Positions 16,171-23,497 of a stretch of 29,642 bases of DNA are shown here, piece after piece. Source of the stretch: DAONFI01 sp035403485 (GTDB lineage: Bacteria; Planctomycetota; Phycisphaerae; SM23-33); assembly GCA_964536835.1 (NCBI GenBank), contig CAZIAZ010000035.1, forward strand, positions 1 through 29,642. The letters are read 5' to 3'. A program made the position numbers and the translations under genes. The notes under the pieces are model-generated. The model searched no databases, had not been told where the DNA came from, and saw nothing but the letters and a program-made list of their open reading frames with translations. Every line of letters begins with the position of its first letter. Within the stretch, counting starts at the first letter, position 1.

Positions 16171-16334
16171 CTAGAGCATTGAAAGATTGAGAGTTCATAT
16201 TTTTGCGTCAGTGGGTTTGTTCGTGGCAAGGAAGGAAAATGAGGCATACTTGGCAGTATTCTGAAGTTTTTCTGACGCAGCCACGGACAAAGCAAACCAG
16301 CAAAAAAGGAACTCTCAAGATTGAACTGCTCTAG
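16171..16334. mobile_element. MITE-like 164-bp element with long inverted repeats and CTAG ends
   Basis: Both ends carry CTAG. CTAGAGCA-TTGAAAGATTGAGAGTTC on the left pairs with the reverse complement of GAACTCTCAAGATTGAACTGCTCTAG on the right. The symmetry continues inwards through TTTTTGC and TTCGTGGC/GTCCGTGGC, so arms of about 55 bases (16171-16227 and 16280-16334) flank a centre of about 50 bases. There is no ORF inside. The CTAG or TA could be a target duplication of an IS5- or IS630-type transposase. The right-hand CTAG supplies the TAG stop of the uxaE-like gene. The rest of the gap from 16117 holds nothing else. Confidence 0.75.
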
Positions 16335-17584
16335 TCTATGAATATTCGTTTGATGTGACGGTCGAAAATGTTTTCCGTGACGTTTTTGGCGATAACGTCC
16401 TCGAATTTTTCCAGCGCGGCAAGATATCTTCCGCCCATTTCAGCCGCTACCTTGTAGCCCACATGCATCAACTGTCGGAAATCGGGATTATATTGCGGAC
16501 AATCCTGCACGTGTCGCAGCGCGTCGGCAAACTGTTCCGGCGTCCATGAGTTGACAAGTTCGAGGGATGGAAGTTTTTGCGGATGTATGTCGATTACCGT
16601 TGCATAGGGTTTGGCAAGTTCGTCGAATCGACCCAGTGCGGTTGCGTAGATTTCGCGTGCGATTTCAAGGCCTTCGCCGCCGGCGGAGGCTAGGCCGATT
16701 ATCTCTTCCAGCCATGTTGTGCCTGCGGTTTTGAGATGAAGGCCTGCGCCGGTTTGCTTTATTGCACGGCAGATGGGTTCGTAGATTGAAAATTTGTCGC
16801 TGCCGGAGTGGACGGAAAGTTTGAGGTTAGCCGGCAGATGAAATTCCTTGACGGCGAAGGCGATTACGGCGAGGTCTTCGCGGAATTCCTTTTCGAACTG
16901 TTTTATGTCGCCGACGTAATCCACACCCTTGTTGAATCGGCCGGTGAATTTCGGGGCGATTGTCTGAGCCGGAATTTTCTCGTCAGCCACGGCTGCCAGA
17001 ATAAAGAGCATCTCAATCGGCGTTTGAGGGGAGTCGGTTTCATCCATGCTGATTTCAGTTATGAAATTGTCGGTGCGTCTGGCGGCAAGTATGTGACGAT
17101 AGATTCTGCCGGCTTCCTGTACTGCGAAAAGATATTTTCTGGCGATGTTACGTATCATGCTTTCGCTGATGCGGATTTCACCGATGCCTGGCAAGGTTAG
17201 TGTGCGGGCGTATTTTTTTGCGTATTTTCCGGCAAATGCGTCTATGTCTGCGTCGGCTGCGGGGCGGCCGGTGAAGTCGGCTACGTCAAGCGTGAAGAAA
17301 TCGCATGAATCCAGAAAGAGGTCTACGTTTTTGAGGCTTATATGGTCGGCGTCGCAGAAGTATTGGCCTTTCCAGCCGAGTGCGACGACGGCGGCGTCAG
17401 CCTCCCTGCGTACGTCAGCCGGCTGAGTATGGATGGTAACATGCTCGCGGTGCGACTTGTTCCACACGGGCGTAATCTCGACGCCGAAAGTTTTTTGAGC
17501 CTTTGACATCGCTGCGAGTTGAGCTTTGCCCTGATGGGCGAACCTGTCGCCTATACCCATTGAATATCTGGCTAATTTTAACAT
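16331..17584 (-). CDS. uxaE: Tagaturonate epimerase-like protein (UxaE family)
   Basis: A 417-residue protein resembling the tagaturonate/fructuronate epimerase family, which interconverts D-tagaturonate and D-fructuronate in hexuronate catabolism. The opening MLKLARYSMGIGDRFAHQGKAQL is typical of the family. Metal-site candidates are FCDADHISLKNVDLF, ISMDETDSPQTPIEM and LSVHSGSDKFSIY. AGGA precedes the ATG by ten bases. No other uronate genes (uxaA/B/C, kdgK) are next to it, so the physiological substrate is inferred from family only. Its TAG stop overlaps the end of the MITE-like element, so its natural C terminus may have been altered by the insertion. Transcription would come from the repeat-rich gap upstream, where I could not define a promoter. 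Confidence 0.8.
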   Translation of the reverse strand: MLKLARYSMGIGDRFAHQGKAQLAAMSKAQKTFGVEITPVWNKSHREHVTIHTQPADVRREADAAVVALGWKGQYFCDADHISLKNVDLFLDSCDFFTLDVADFTGRPAADADIDAFAGKYAKKYARTLTLPGIGEIRISESMIRNIARKYLFAVQEAGRIYRHILAARRTDNFITEISMDETDSPQTPIEMLFILAAVADEKIPAQTIAPKFTGRFNKGVDYVGDIKQFEKEFREDLAVIAFAVKEFHLPANLKLSVHSGSDKFSIYEPICRAIKQTGAGLHLKTAGTTWLEEIIGLASAGGEGLEIAREIYATALGRFDELAKPYATVIDIHPQKLPSLELVNSWTPEQFADALRHVQDCPQYNPDFRQLMHVGYKVAAEMGGRYLAALEKFEDVIAKNVTENIFDRHIKRIFID

Positions 17585-17618
17585 TGTTGGCGATTCCTGG
17601 ATTTTTTTAATTTTTTAA

Positions 17619-17820
17619 TTTTTTTAATATGTCCTTCGTAGTTCTACGGTTTTTAAACCGTAGATGAAAGTATCCGCCGTGAGGCTGACAGGCGAAAGCC
17701 TGATGAATATGATGCTACGGGTTTTAACCCGTAGAGATTCACTTTTTTTAATATGTCCTTCGTAATTCTACATTTTTAGAGCCAATATATAAAAGTCTTC
17801 GTCATCAGGCCGACAAGCCA
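17619..17820. repeat. Hairpin repeat, copy 2, in a 124-bp direct duplication
   Basis: TTTTTTTAATATGTCCTTCG occurs twice, with GTCCTTCGTA at 17631 and 17755 (124 bases apart). Each is followed by a CTAC... block, intact in the first copy and degenerate in the second. The intact unit has three hairpins: CTACGGTTTTTAAACCGTAG (17644-17663), AGGC-GAAA-GCCT (17690-17701) and CTACGGGTTTTAACCCGTAG (17715-17734). Positions 17668-17744 match the repeat at 11589-11665. From 17821 to 18061 I see no gene; there is only a GCCGGC...GCCGGC inverted repeat near 17946-17965 and no convincing promoter for lepB. Confidence 0.8.
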
Positions 17821-18061
17821 TATTTTAATTGTATGTTTGGTTGACGGTTATTTCAAAGCGGGCTGATTGAAGATTCGTCTTAAAACATTACCATTGGCCG
17901 GTGCAGGCTGATGGGTTGGCGTTGAACGATACACGTGTTTGTAATGCCGGCGACTGTCTGCCGGCTGGTCAAATTGAGACGTAAATAAAAGTAAAAAATT
18001 TTATTACTGTCGGCTTTGAGTTTTTTTGCTTGGCTGTAGGGGGTGAAATCGCTATCTTTTT

Positions 18062-19915
18062 ATGGAAATGCCTAAAAATTCCGACAAATCGCACAGCCAT
18101 GACCTGTGGCAGTTCAGAAGCACTGTCGAGGGTATTTATATAGCCATAATTCTGGCGTTTGTGCTTCGCGCGTTCATGATTGAGGCGTTCGTAATACCGA
18201 CTGGTTCGATGGCAAATGCCTTATACGGCGAACATTACAGGCTTCAGTGTCCGGCTTGCGGTTATGAATATGCTTACGGTTATTTTCCTGGCGATAACGA
18301 TACCGGCCAGCATGGCGTTTCCGTTCCGCTCGGCAAAGCCCGTGCTCCGCGTAATGCGGTATGCCCGAATTGCGGGTATCATTATGCCTTCGACGAGCTG
18401 AAAGCCGACAAAGTCCACGGCAGCGGCGGCGACAGGGTGGTCGTAATGAAGTATCTCTACGAATTCGCCGGCCCTGAGCCCTGGGATGTAGTGGTCTTCA
18501 AAAATCCGCAGAATAATCGAGAGAACTACATAAAGCGCCTTGTCGGCCTGCCTGGCGAGACGCTTGAAATCGTCCTCGGCGACGTGTTCGTGAAACAGAA
18601 GGGCAGTTCCGGATTTCATATTCGCCGCAAACCAGAATATGCGCAGTCGGACATGTGGCTGGTAGTGTACGATAATGATTTCCTGCCTGCCGGCTCGTTG
18701 GCGGAGTTCATTTCCCAAAAACCGCAGTGGGTGTCGAAGGAAAAATCCGGCGGCGTAAAAACGGAAAATCAGCGTGTTTTCCATTTTGACGGAATCGGGA
18801 ATCACGGGATTGTCTTCAGACCGGGCGACAAAAATGCTGAACTTGGCCCGCTGCGGCCGACGAACGGCTACAATCCCCCGCAGGCTGAACAGATGACTGT
18901 TTCTCCTCAGCTTGACGTCTGTACGGACTGGAAACTCTCGGCGGTTATTTTGGGTGACGGGGCGAATTCCGGCAGGGTTCAGTTCGATTTTGAACTGCGG
19001 GGCAGAAAATATCGTGCGACGTTCGATTTGGCCGGAAAAGTTGAATTGGCGATGGGCCTTCGCAGCCGTAAAGATGATGACGGCGGATGGCTGGTTGATA
19101 AGACGGTCCAGCAGGAGTTTTTAGCCGACAAAGGCCGACAGGTAGAACTGCGTCACATTGATATGATGACTTCACTGTGGGTTGACGGGAAAGAGATTCT
19201 TGCCGTCGATGATACGTTAGCCGTTAATACGGCGGACGGTCGGACTGTTGCGCCGTGCGGCTATGATACCGCCAAGCAGTTGGCCGCCATGCCGGAACTG
19301 CTGCGGCAGACGTCGGCGGACATCGCCAGATTGCAGACTGCCGGCAAGCCCGCACAGTTACACGCCGCAAGGGAAAAATTCGACAGCCTCAAACAACGCT
19401 GGGACTGGTATCAGAATCCGTCGATATCCATAACAGGCAGCGGAAAATTCTCATTGGCTCACGTTAAAATTCTGCGAGACGTGTACTATACCTCGCCTCG
19501 CATTTTTACGCCTCGCGATAACAACGCCAACTACGATTATGTCCGCAAAATGCTCGAACAGGGCGGCAGGGGGCCTAACAGCTGGAAACGCGATGAAGAC
19601 GGCAATTTCATCGGCTGGGGCGTGACGGGGAATCCGATAACGCTGCGGGAGTTTCCAGACGACTCGGGCCGTAACGAATATTACTGCCTCGGCGATAATT
19701 CATCTCAGAGTTTCGACTGCCGCTCGTGGATAGCTGCCGCGCCGACCCTGAAACTTATGGATAAAAAAGGCGACTTTGGCTATCAATTAGGTACTGTTCC
19801 ACGTTACAATATCATCGGCCGGGCGTTTTTCGTATTCTGGCCGGCTGGGTTTACCCTGCCGGTTCTGGAAATGCCCGTCGTCCCCAATGCCGGCAGAATG
19901 AGATTTATAAGGTGA
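18062..19915 (+). CDS. lepB: Signal peptidase I with zinc-ribbon-like and large internal insertions
   Basis: A 617-residue membrane-anchored serine protease that removes signal peptides on the outer face of the cytoplasmic membrane. One N-terminal helix (about residues 22-42) is followed by box B, IPTGSMANAL, with nucleophile Ser49. The general-base lysine is K130 in GDRVVVMKYLY. Box D is NYIKRLVGLPGETLEI, and box E is GDNSSQSFDCRSW from residue 544. Typical LepB proteins have about 250-330 residues. The extra length is in two inserts. One, between Ser49 and K130, carries CPACGY and CPNCGY (C63, C66, C101, C104), a probable Cys4 metal site. The other, from about residue 180 to 540, includes a beta-rich stretch (about 285-475) resembling a concanavalin-like fold. 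A weak AGGGGG lies 15 bases before the ATG. lptB follows after 93 bases. Confidence 0.93.
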   Translation: MEMPKNSDKSHSHDLWQFRSTVEGIYIAIILAFVLRAFMIEAFVIPTGSMANALYGEHYRLQCPACGYEYAYGYFPGDNDTGQHGVSVPLGKARAPRNAVCPNCGYHYAFDELKADKVHGSGGDRVVVMKYLYEFAGPEPWDVVVFKNPQNNRENYIKRLVGLPGETLEIVLGDVFVKQKGSSGFHIRRKPEYAQSDMWLVVYDNDFLPAGSLAEFISQKPQWVSKEKSGGVKTENQRVFHFDGIGNHGIVFRPGDKNAELGPLRPTNGYNPPQAEQMTVSPQLDVCTDWKLSAVILGDGANSGRVQFDFELRGRKYRATFDLAGKVELAMGLRSRKDDDGGWLVDKTVQQEFLADKGRQVELRHIDMMTSLWVDGKEILAVDDTLAVNTADGRTVAPCGYDTAKQLAAMPELLRQTSADIARLQTAGKPAQLHAAREKFDSLKQRWDWYQNPSISITGSGKFSLAHVKILRDVYYTSPRIFTPRDNNANYDYVRKMLEQGGRGPNSWKRDEDGNFIGWGVTGNPITLREFPDDSGRNEYYCLGDNSSQSFDCRSWIAAAPTLKLMDKKGDFGYQLGTVPRYNIIGRAFFVFWPAGFTLPVLEMPVVPNAGRMRFIR

Positions 19916-20008
19916 TTGCTTTCGGCATGCATTGGTTTTAAAATCTATAATCCGTATTTGACGGATTGGCAGTACGTTCAATCTGTCGTTTTGAGGTAAA
20001 ATATCGCG

Positions 20009-20800
20009 ATGATTCTTCTTCAGACGGAAAAACTTATAAAGCGTTATTCAGGCAGAACGGTCGTGAACGGCGTATCGATAACGGTTCACCAGGGCGAGAT
20101 TGTAGGCCTTCTGGGCCGCAATGGCGCCGGCAAGACTACGAGCTTCCGCATGACAATCGGCATGATTCAGCCGGACGGCGGCAAGGTGTTCTTCGACGGC
20201 GTGGACGTGACCGATATGCCCATGTATAAACGTGCCCGCCGCGGCATGGGATATCTTTCGCAGGAGCCCAGCATTTTCCAGCGGCTGACAGTGCGGGAAA
20301 ATCTGCTGGCGATTCTGGAGACCATGCATCTGTCGCGGTCGGCCCGTAACGAAAGATGCGATACGCTGCTTAACCAGTTCGGCCTGATGGTGCAGCAGCA
20401 TCAGCAGGCTCGCACTCTTTCCGGCGGCGAACGTCGCAAGCTGGAAATCGCACGTGCGCTGGTGACGAATCCCACGATGATACTGCTTGACGAGCCGTTC
20501 AGCGGCGTCGACCCCATAGCCGTCGAGGATTTGCAGCAGGAAATTCTGCGGCTGCGCGACAGGGGCATAAGCATACTTCTTACCGACCATAATGTGCGTG
20601 AAACGCTTACCGTTACGGACAGGTCTTATATAATAGACAGCGGTAATGTGCTGAGGGAAGGCCCGCCGCGAGAACTCGTCAATGACGAACTCGTCCGCAA
20701 AACATACCTCGGCCGAACGTTCCGCGGCGATGAGTTTGACGTGAAATTTGACCCGCAGTCGCCCAACCGTATGGGACTCGGCTCGGCAAGGCCGAGTTGA
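20009..20800 (+). CDS. lptB: LPS export ABC transporter ATPase LptB
   Basis: A 263-residue ABC ATPase that powers extraction of lipopolysaccharide from the inner membrane with LptF/LptG. Walker A is GRNGAGKT (36-43), the Q-loop is at Q85 in YLSQEPSIFQRLTV, the signature is LSGGE (137-141), Walker B is MILLDE (157-162), and the switch histidine is H194 in TDHNVRETL. The SIFQRLTVREN, FSGVDPIAVEDL and TDHNVRETL phrases distinguish LptB from branched-chain amino-acid transporters (LivF/LivG). The C-terminal 25 residues extend slightly beyond the usual LptB end. lptA, lptC and lptFG are not in the window. It lies between lepB and a J-protein gene on the same strand, so it belongs to a loose envelope-biogenesis run rather than a classical lpt operon. 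Confidence 0.93.
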   Translation: MILLQTEKLIKRYSGRTVVNGVSITVHQGEIVGLLGRNGAGKTTSFRMTIGMIQPDGGKVFFDGVDVTDMPMYKRARRGMGYLSQEPSIFQRLTVRENLLAILETMHLSRSARNERCDTLLNQFGLMVQQHQQARTLSGGERRKLEIARALVTNPTMILLDEPFSGVDPIAVEDLQQEILRLRDRGISILLTDHNVRETLTVTDRSYIIDSGNVLREGPPRELVNDELVRKTYLGRTFRGDEFDVKFDPQSPNRMGLGSARPS

Positions 20801-20911
20801 TGCGGTTATACGGCGATAATTGATGCTGCGACGGTTATTGGTTATGTTTAGAGTTGATTTTACAAAATTATTAAAAAATTAAAAGTTGAAGAAATATCAG
20901 GATAAACAGGT

Positions 20912-21943
20912 ATGAGGGATTGCTACGAAGTATTAGGCATTTCAAGGAACGCCACCGATGACCAGATAAAAAGCGCGTATCGCAAACTTGCGCGTAAATA
21001 TCATCCTGACGTGAACAAGGCGCCGGACGCTGAGAAGAAATTTCGCGAAGCCACCCAAGCCTACGACATCCTGAGCGACAAGGAAAAGCGCAAATTATTT
21101 GACCAGTTCGGTACGGCGGCTTTTGAGCAGGGCGGTGGCCCGCGGCCCGGCCAGGGTGCTCCTGGCGGAGCGGGAGTATATGGCGGCTGGCGGCCTGGCG
21201 GTGCTGGTGGCAGCCAGCGAGTACAGCATGTTAATTTTGAGGATATTTTCGGCGGCGGAGGCGGCGGTATGGGCGGCGGGTCCAGCTTCATGGGGATGGG
21301 CCTGGACGAAATACTCGAAGCCCTCGGCGGCGGAGCCGCAAGTGCCGCACGCCGCTCGTCAAGCCGCCGTCGCAGTCCTGCGCCGCCGCAAAGAGGCGCA
21401 GACGTAGAACACGATATTCACCTGGATTTCCTTCAAGCCATTCGCGGCACGCAGACTCACGTGCGAATGAGCGTAACAGACCCGCAGACGGGTAAGACGG
21501 ATGTTCAGACAATAAGCGTAAAAATCCCGGCCGGCGTCAAGGAAGGCCAGAAAGTGCGTTTACGCGGCAAAGGCCAGGAAGGCCCCGCCGGTGCTGGCGA
21601 CCTGCTGCTCGTCTGCCACGTCAATCCGCACAAGTATTTCCGCAGGGAAGGCGACGATATCTATATCGATTTGCCGGTCGGCATAACCGAGGCGGCACTT
21701 GGTGCGACGATTGACGTGCCGACGATTGACGGCATGACGACTGTGAAAATACCGGCGGGCATATCCGGCGGCCAGAAATTGCGGCTGCGCGGCAGAGGTG
21801 TTGAAACAAAAAACGGCAGAGGCGACCAGTACGTAGTAATAAAAATCGCTCCGCCCAAAAAACTTACGGATGAGCAAAAAAAACTGCTTGAGAAGTTCCG
21901 TGATATTTCCGACGATAATCCGAGAAAGGATATAGTCTGGTGA
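20912..21943 (+). CDS. Class B J-domain co-chaperone (DnaJ/CbpA-like)
   Basis: A 343-residue Hsp40 that delivers substrates to DnaK and stimulates its ATPase. The J domain spans residues 1-66 with the HPD triad at 31-33. A Gly-rich linker (about 70-150) contains repeated GGG blocks. Two C-terminal substrate-binding beta-domains follow (VEHDIHLDFLQAIRGTQT and VRLRGKGQEG, then the GQKLRLRGRGV stretch). The cysteine-rich zinc domain (CxxCxGxG repeats) of true DnaJ is absent, so this is a type II, CbpA-like protein. A canonical dnaJ may be elsewhere. AGG lies just upstream of the ATG within an AT-rich leader. A 75-residue membrane protein follows after 25 bases. Confidence 0.92.
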   Translation: MRDCYEVLGISRNATDDQIKSAYRKLARKYHPDVNKAPDAEKKFREATQAYDILSDKEKRKLFDQFGTAAFEQGGGPRPGQGAPGGAGVYGGWRPGGAGGSQRVQHVNFEDIFGGGGGGMGGGSSFMGMGLDEILEALGGGAASAARRSSSRRRSPAPPQRGADVEHDIHLDFLQAIRGTQTHVRMSVTDPQTGKTDVQTISVKIPAGVKEGQKVRLRGKGQEGPAGAGDLLLVCHVNPHKYFRREGDDIYIDLPVGITEAALGATIDVPTIDGMTTVKIPAGISGGQKLRLRGRGVETKNGRGDQYVVIKIAPPKKLTDEQKKLLEKFRDISDDNPRKDIVW

Positions 21944-21968
21944 GACACCTTCCATTGGAGGCTGAGTC

Positions 21969-22196
21969 ATGGAAATTTATCGTATTTATCTGTTCGCCCT
22001 GGCGATTCTAGGATTGGTGATATTTGTTTATTTTGCATTTTTCATCCTGTCGCTGTTTCGGCCTTTCAGGAAAAAAAGCAGGAAAACTTCCGACGAAATC
22101 GTTATGAGCTGCCATATCCCTGCGTGGAAAGCCTCCGCCGATCGGGTTGACATCTCCGATATCCCTGAATCCGCGGAAGACCTGCTCGACGAGTAA
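21969..22196 (+). CDS. Small single-pass membrane protein, unknown function
   Basis: A 75-residue protein with one hydrophobic helix (about residues 7-30) followed by a basic stretch RPFRKKSRKTS and an acidic C-terminal tail. The basic stretch puts the C terminus in the cytoplasm by the positive-inside rule. GGAGG precedes the ATG at a good distance, which supports translation. It follows the J-protein gene by 25 bases and is probably co-transcribed. I recognise no family. The soluble tail (DISDIPESAEDLLDE) could be an interaction motif. Confidence 0.7.
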   Translation: MEIYRIYLFALAILGLVIFVYFAFFILSLFRPFRKKSRKTSDEIVMSCHIPAWKASADRVDISDIPESAEDLLDE

Positions 22197-22227
22197 CAAT
22201 AGGCTTTTGGGTATATGATTTTAAAAC

Positions 22228-22327
22228 TTACGGCAGATATATTAAATTTCCATGTGTTAAAACCATAAATTACGATGGATATATTATTACACGGCTTTAA
22301 AAACGTAAACTTACGGCAGATATATTA
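22228..22327 (+). repeat. Three AT-rich direct repeats before the ppiC-rnf operon
   Basis: TTACGGCAGATATATTA occurs at 22228 and 22311, with a diverged copy TTACGATGGATATATTA at 22270, so the period is 41-42 bases. Each unit also carries a TTTAAAA-type stretch before the core. The array fills most of the gap upstream of the lipoprotein foldase gene and could hold its promoter or an operator. Confidence 0.75.
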
Positions 22328-22348
22328 AAAAATTGAAAGGATTTTTTT

Positions 22349-23485
22349 ATGAATATGAAAAAGATGCCTATATTTGTTGTTGCAGTGATGATGTTTTTAG
22401 GCGGCTGCGACATGAATATGTTTCAACAGAAGAAAACCGTAGCTAAGCCGTCAACCTCTCAGCCAGCGGCTGTTAGTGGAACTGCGACAAATCCTGCGAC
22501 GACGACTACGCCGGCTAAGGCTGTGACTTCGCCTGATGATGCTATGCCTGTCCCTGCCGCCGTTGCTGCCACGTCCGGCGCTTCGGAAGTTGAGTTCACG
22601 GTTGAAAATGCCAGGCCTATAATGGCGAACGTCAACGGCAAGCCCATATATATGGAAAAACTCACTGAGTCGCTGGTTTCGGATTACGGCCTGCCGATTG
22701 CCCGCCAGTTCGTCGCCGATGAAGTCGTCCGACAGGTGCTGGCCAGCCGAAATATCTCCGACAAGGTGACTGACCAGGAAATAAATCGTGAAAGCATGCG
22801 AGCCATGCGGATGCTTTTCCCGATGGAAGACAACATCACCGACGAACAGTTTGAAAACATACTCGGCCAGTTTTTGAGAAATTATCGCTATACTCGCCGG
22901 CAGTGGAATCAGACCATGGCTCGTAACGTGCTGCTGTCCCGCCTGATTGAAAAGAACATTCCCGTGACCGATGCCGAACTGAAGGATGCGTTTTTCCGCA
23001 AATATGACGGCAAATATACGGCGAGGCTGATACAGGTTTCTTCGCTCGACAAGGCTCAGGGCATAATCGAAACGCTGAATGACGATAAGGCTGATTTTGC
23101 CACTCTGGCCAAAAAGGAGTCCATAAGTCCTACCGCTGGCAATGGCGGACTTTTTGAGATTGGTGCGAAAACTTCGCCGGACTGGGTTCCGCCGGCTATA
23201 GTGAAAGTTGTCCGTTCGATGAAAGTCGGCGAAGTGTCCGAGCCCGTGATGGCTGGCGCGACTTTCCATATCATCAAACTGGAAGCAATGACGCCTCCGC
23301 AGGATGTCAAATTCGATGACGTCAAAAATGAACTTGCAGCCCTCGTCCGCGAAGCCAAACTTCAGCAGGAACGGCAGAAATATCTGGCAGAACTGATTAA
23401 GACCGCGGATATAGATTTTGTTGACCCGACACTTCGTACCCAGAATGAAAAGCGGCTGCAGAAAACCGATGAAGCCGCAGAGTAA
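22349..23485 (+). CDS. Lipoprotein peptidyl-prolyl isomerase (PpiC/SurA-like)
   Basis: A 378-residue periplasmic foldase. The N-terminal signal has the lipobox L17-G-G-C20, so Cys20 should be lipidated. A low-complexity Thr/Ala/Pro linker runs to about residue 80. A SurA-N-type helical chaperone region starting at IMANVNGKPIYMEKL spans about 90-215. One parvulin (PpiC) domain covers about 222-318, with ARLIQVSS, FATLAKKESISPTAGNGG and HIIKLEAM as landmarks. Parvulins isomerise X-Pro bonds and SurA helps outer-membrane proteins fold. AAGGA precedes the ATG at an AT-rich spacing. rnfC-like starts 12 bases after the stop, so this gene leads the operon that runs to queD. Confidence 0.85.
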   Translation: MNMKKMPIFVVAVMMFLGGCDMNMFQQKKTVAKPSTSQPAAVSGTATNPATTTTPAKAVTSPDDAMPVPAAVAATSGASEVEFTVENARPIMANVNGKPIYMEKLTESLVSDYGLPIARQFVADEVVRQVLASRNISDKVTDQEINRESMRAMRMLFPMEDNITDEQFENILGQFLRNYRYTRRQWNQTMARNVLLSRLIEKNIPVTDAELKDAFFRKYDGKYTARLIQVSSLDKAQGIIETLNDDKADFATLAKKESISPTAGNGGLFEIGAKTSPDWVPPAIVKVVRSMKVGEVSEPVMAGATFHIIKLEAMTPPQDVKFDDVKNELAALVREAKLQQERQKYLAELIKTADIDFVDPTLRTQNEKRLQKTDEAAE

Positions 23486-23497
23486 TATTCACGTAAA

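Noticed and set aside
17690..17720. Hammerhead ribozyme suggested by CGAAA and CTGATGA in the hairpin repeat
   Set aside because: The two core segments are adjacent with no room for the required stems, and copy 1 reads CTGATAA, breaking the core.
17946..17965. GCCGGC inverted repeat as a terminator or operator upstream of lepB
   Set aside because: Short, no T tract, and GCCGGC is a frequent word in this genome segment.
20782..20796. Terminator hairpin at the end of lptB (CTCGGC-AAG-GCCGAG)
   Set aside because: The stem is inside the coding region and there is no T run after it.
20912..21943. Canonical dnaJ
   Set aside because: The CxxCxGxG zinc-finger region is absent, so it is a class B J-protein.
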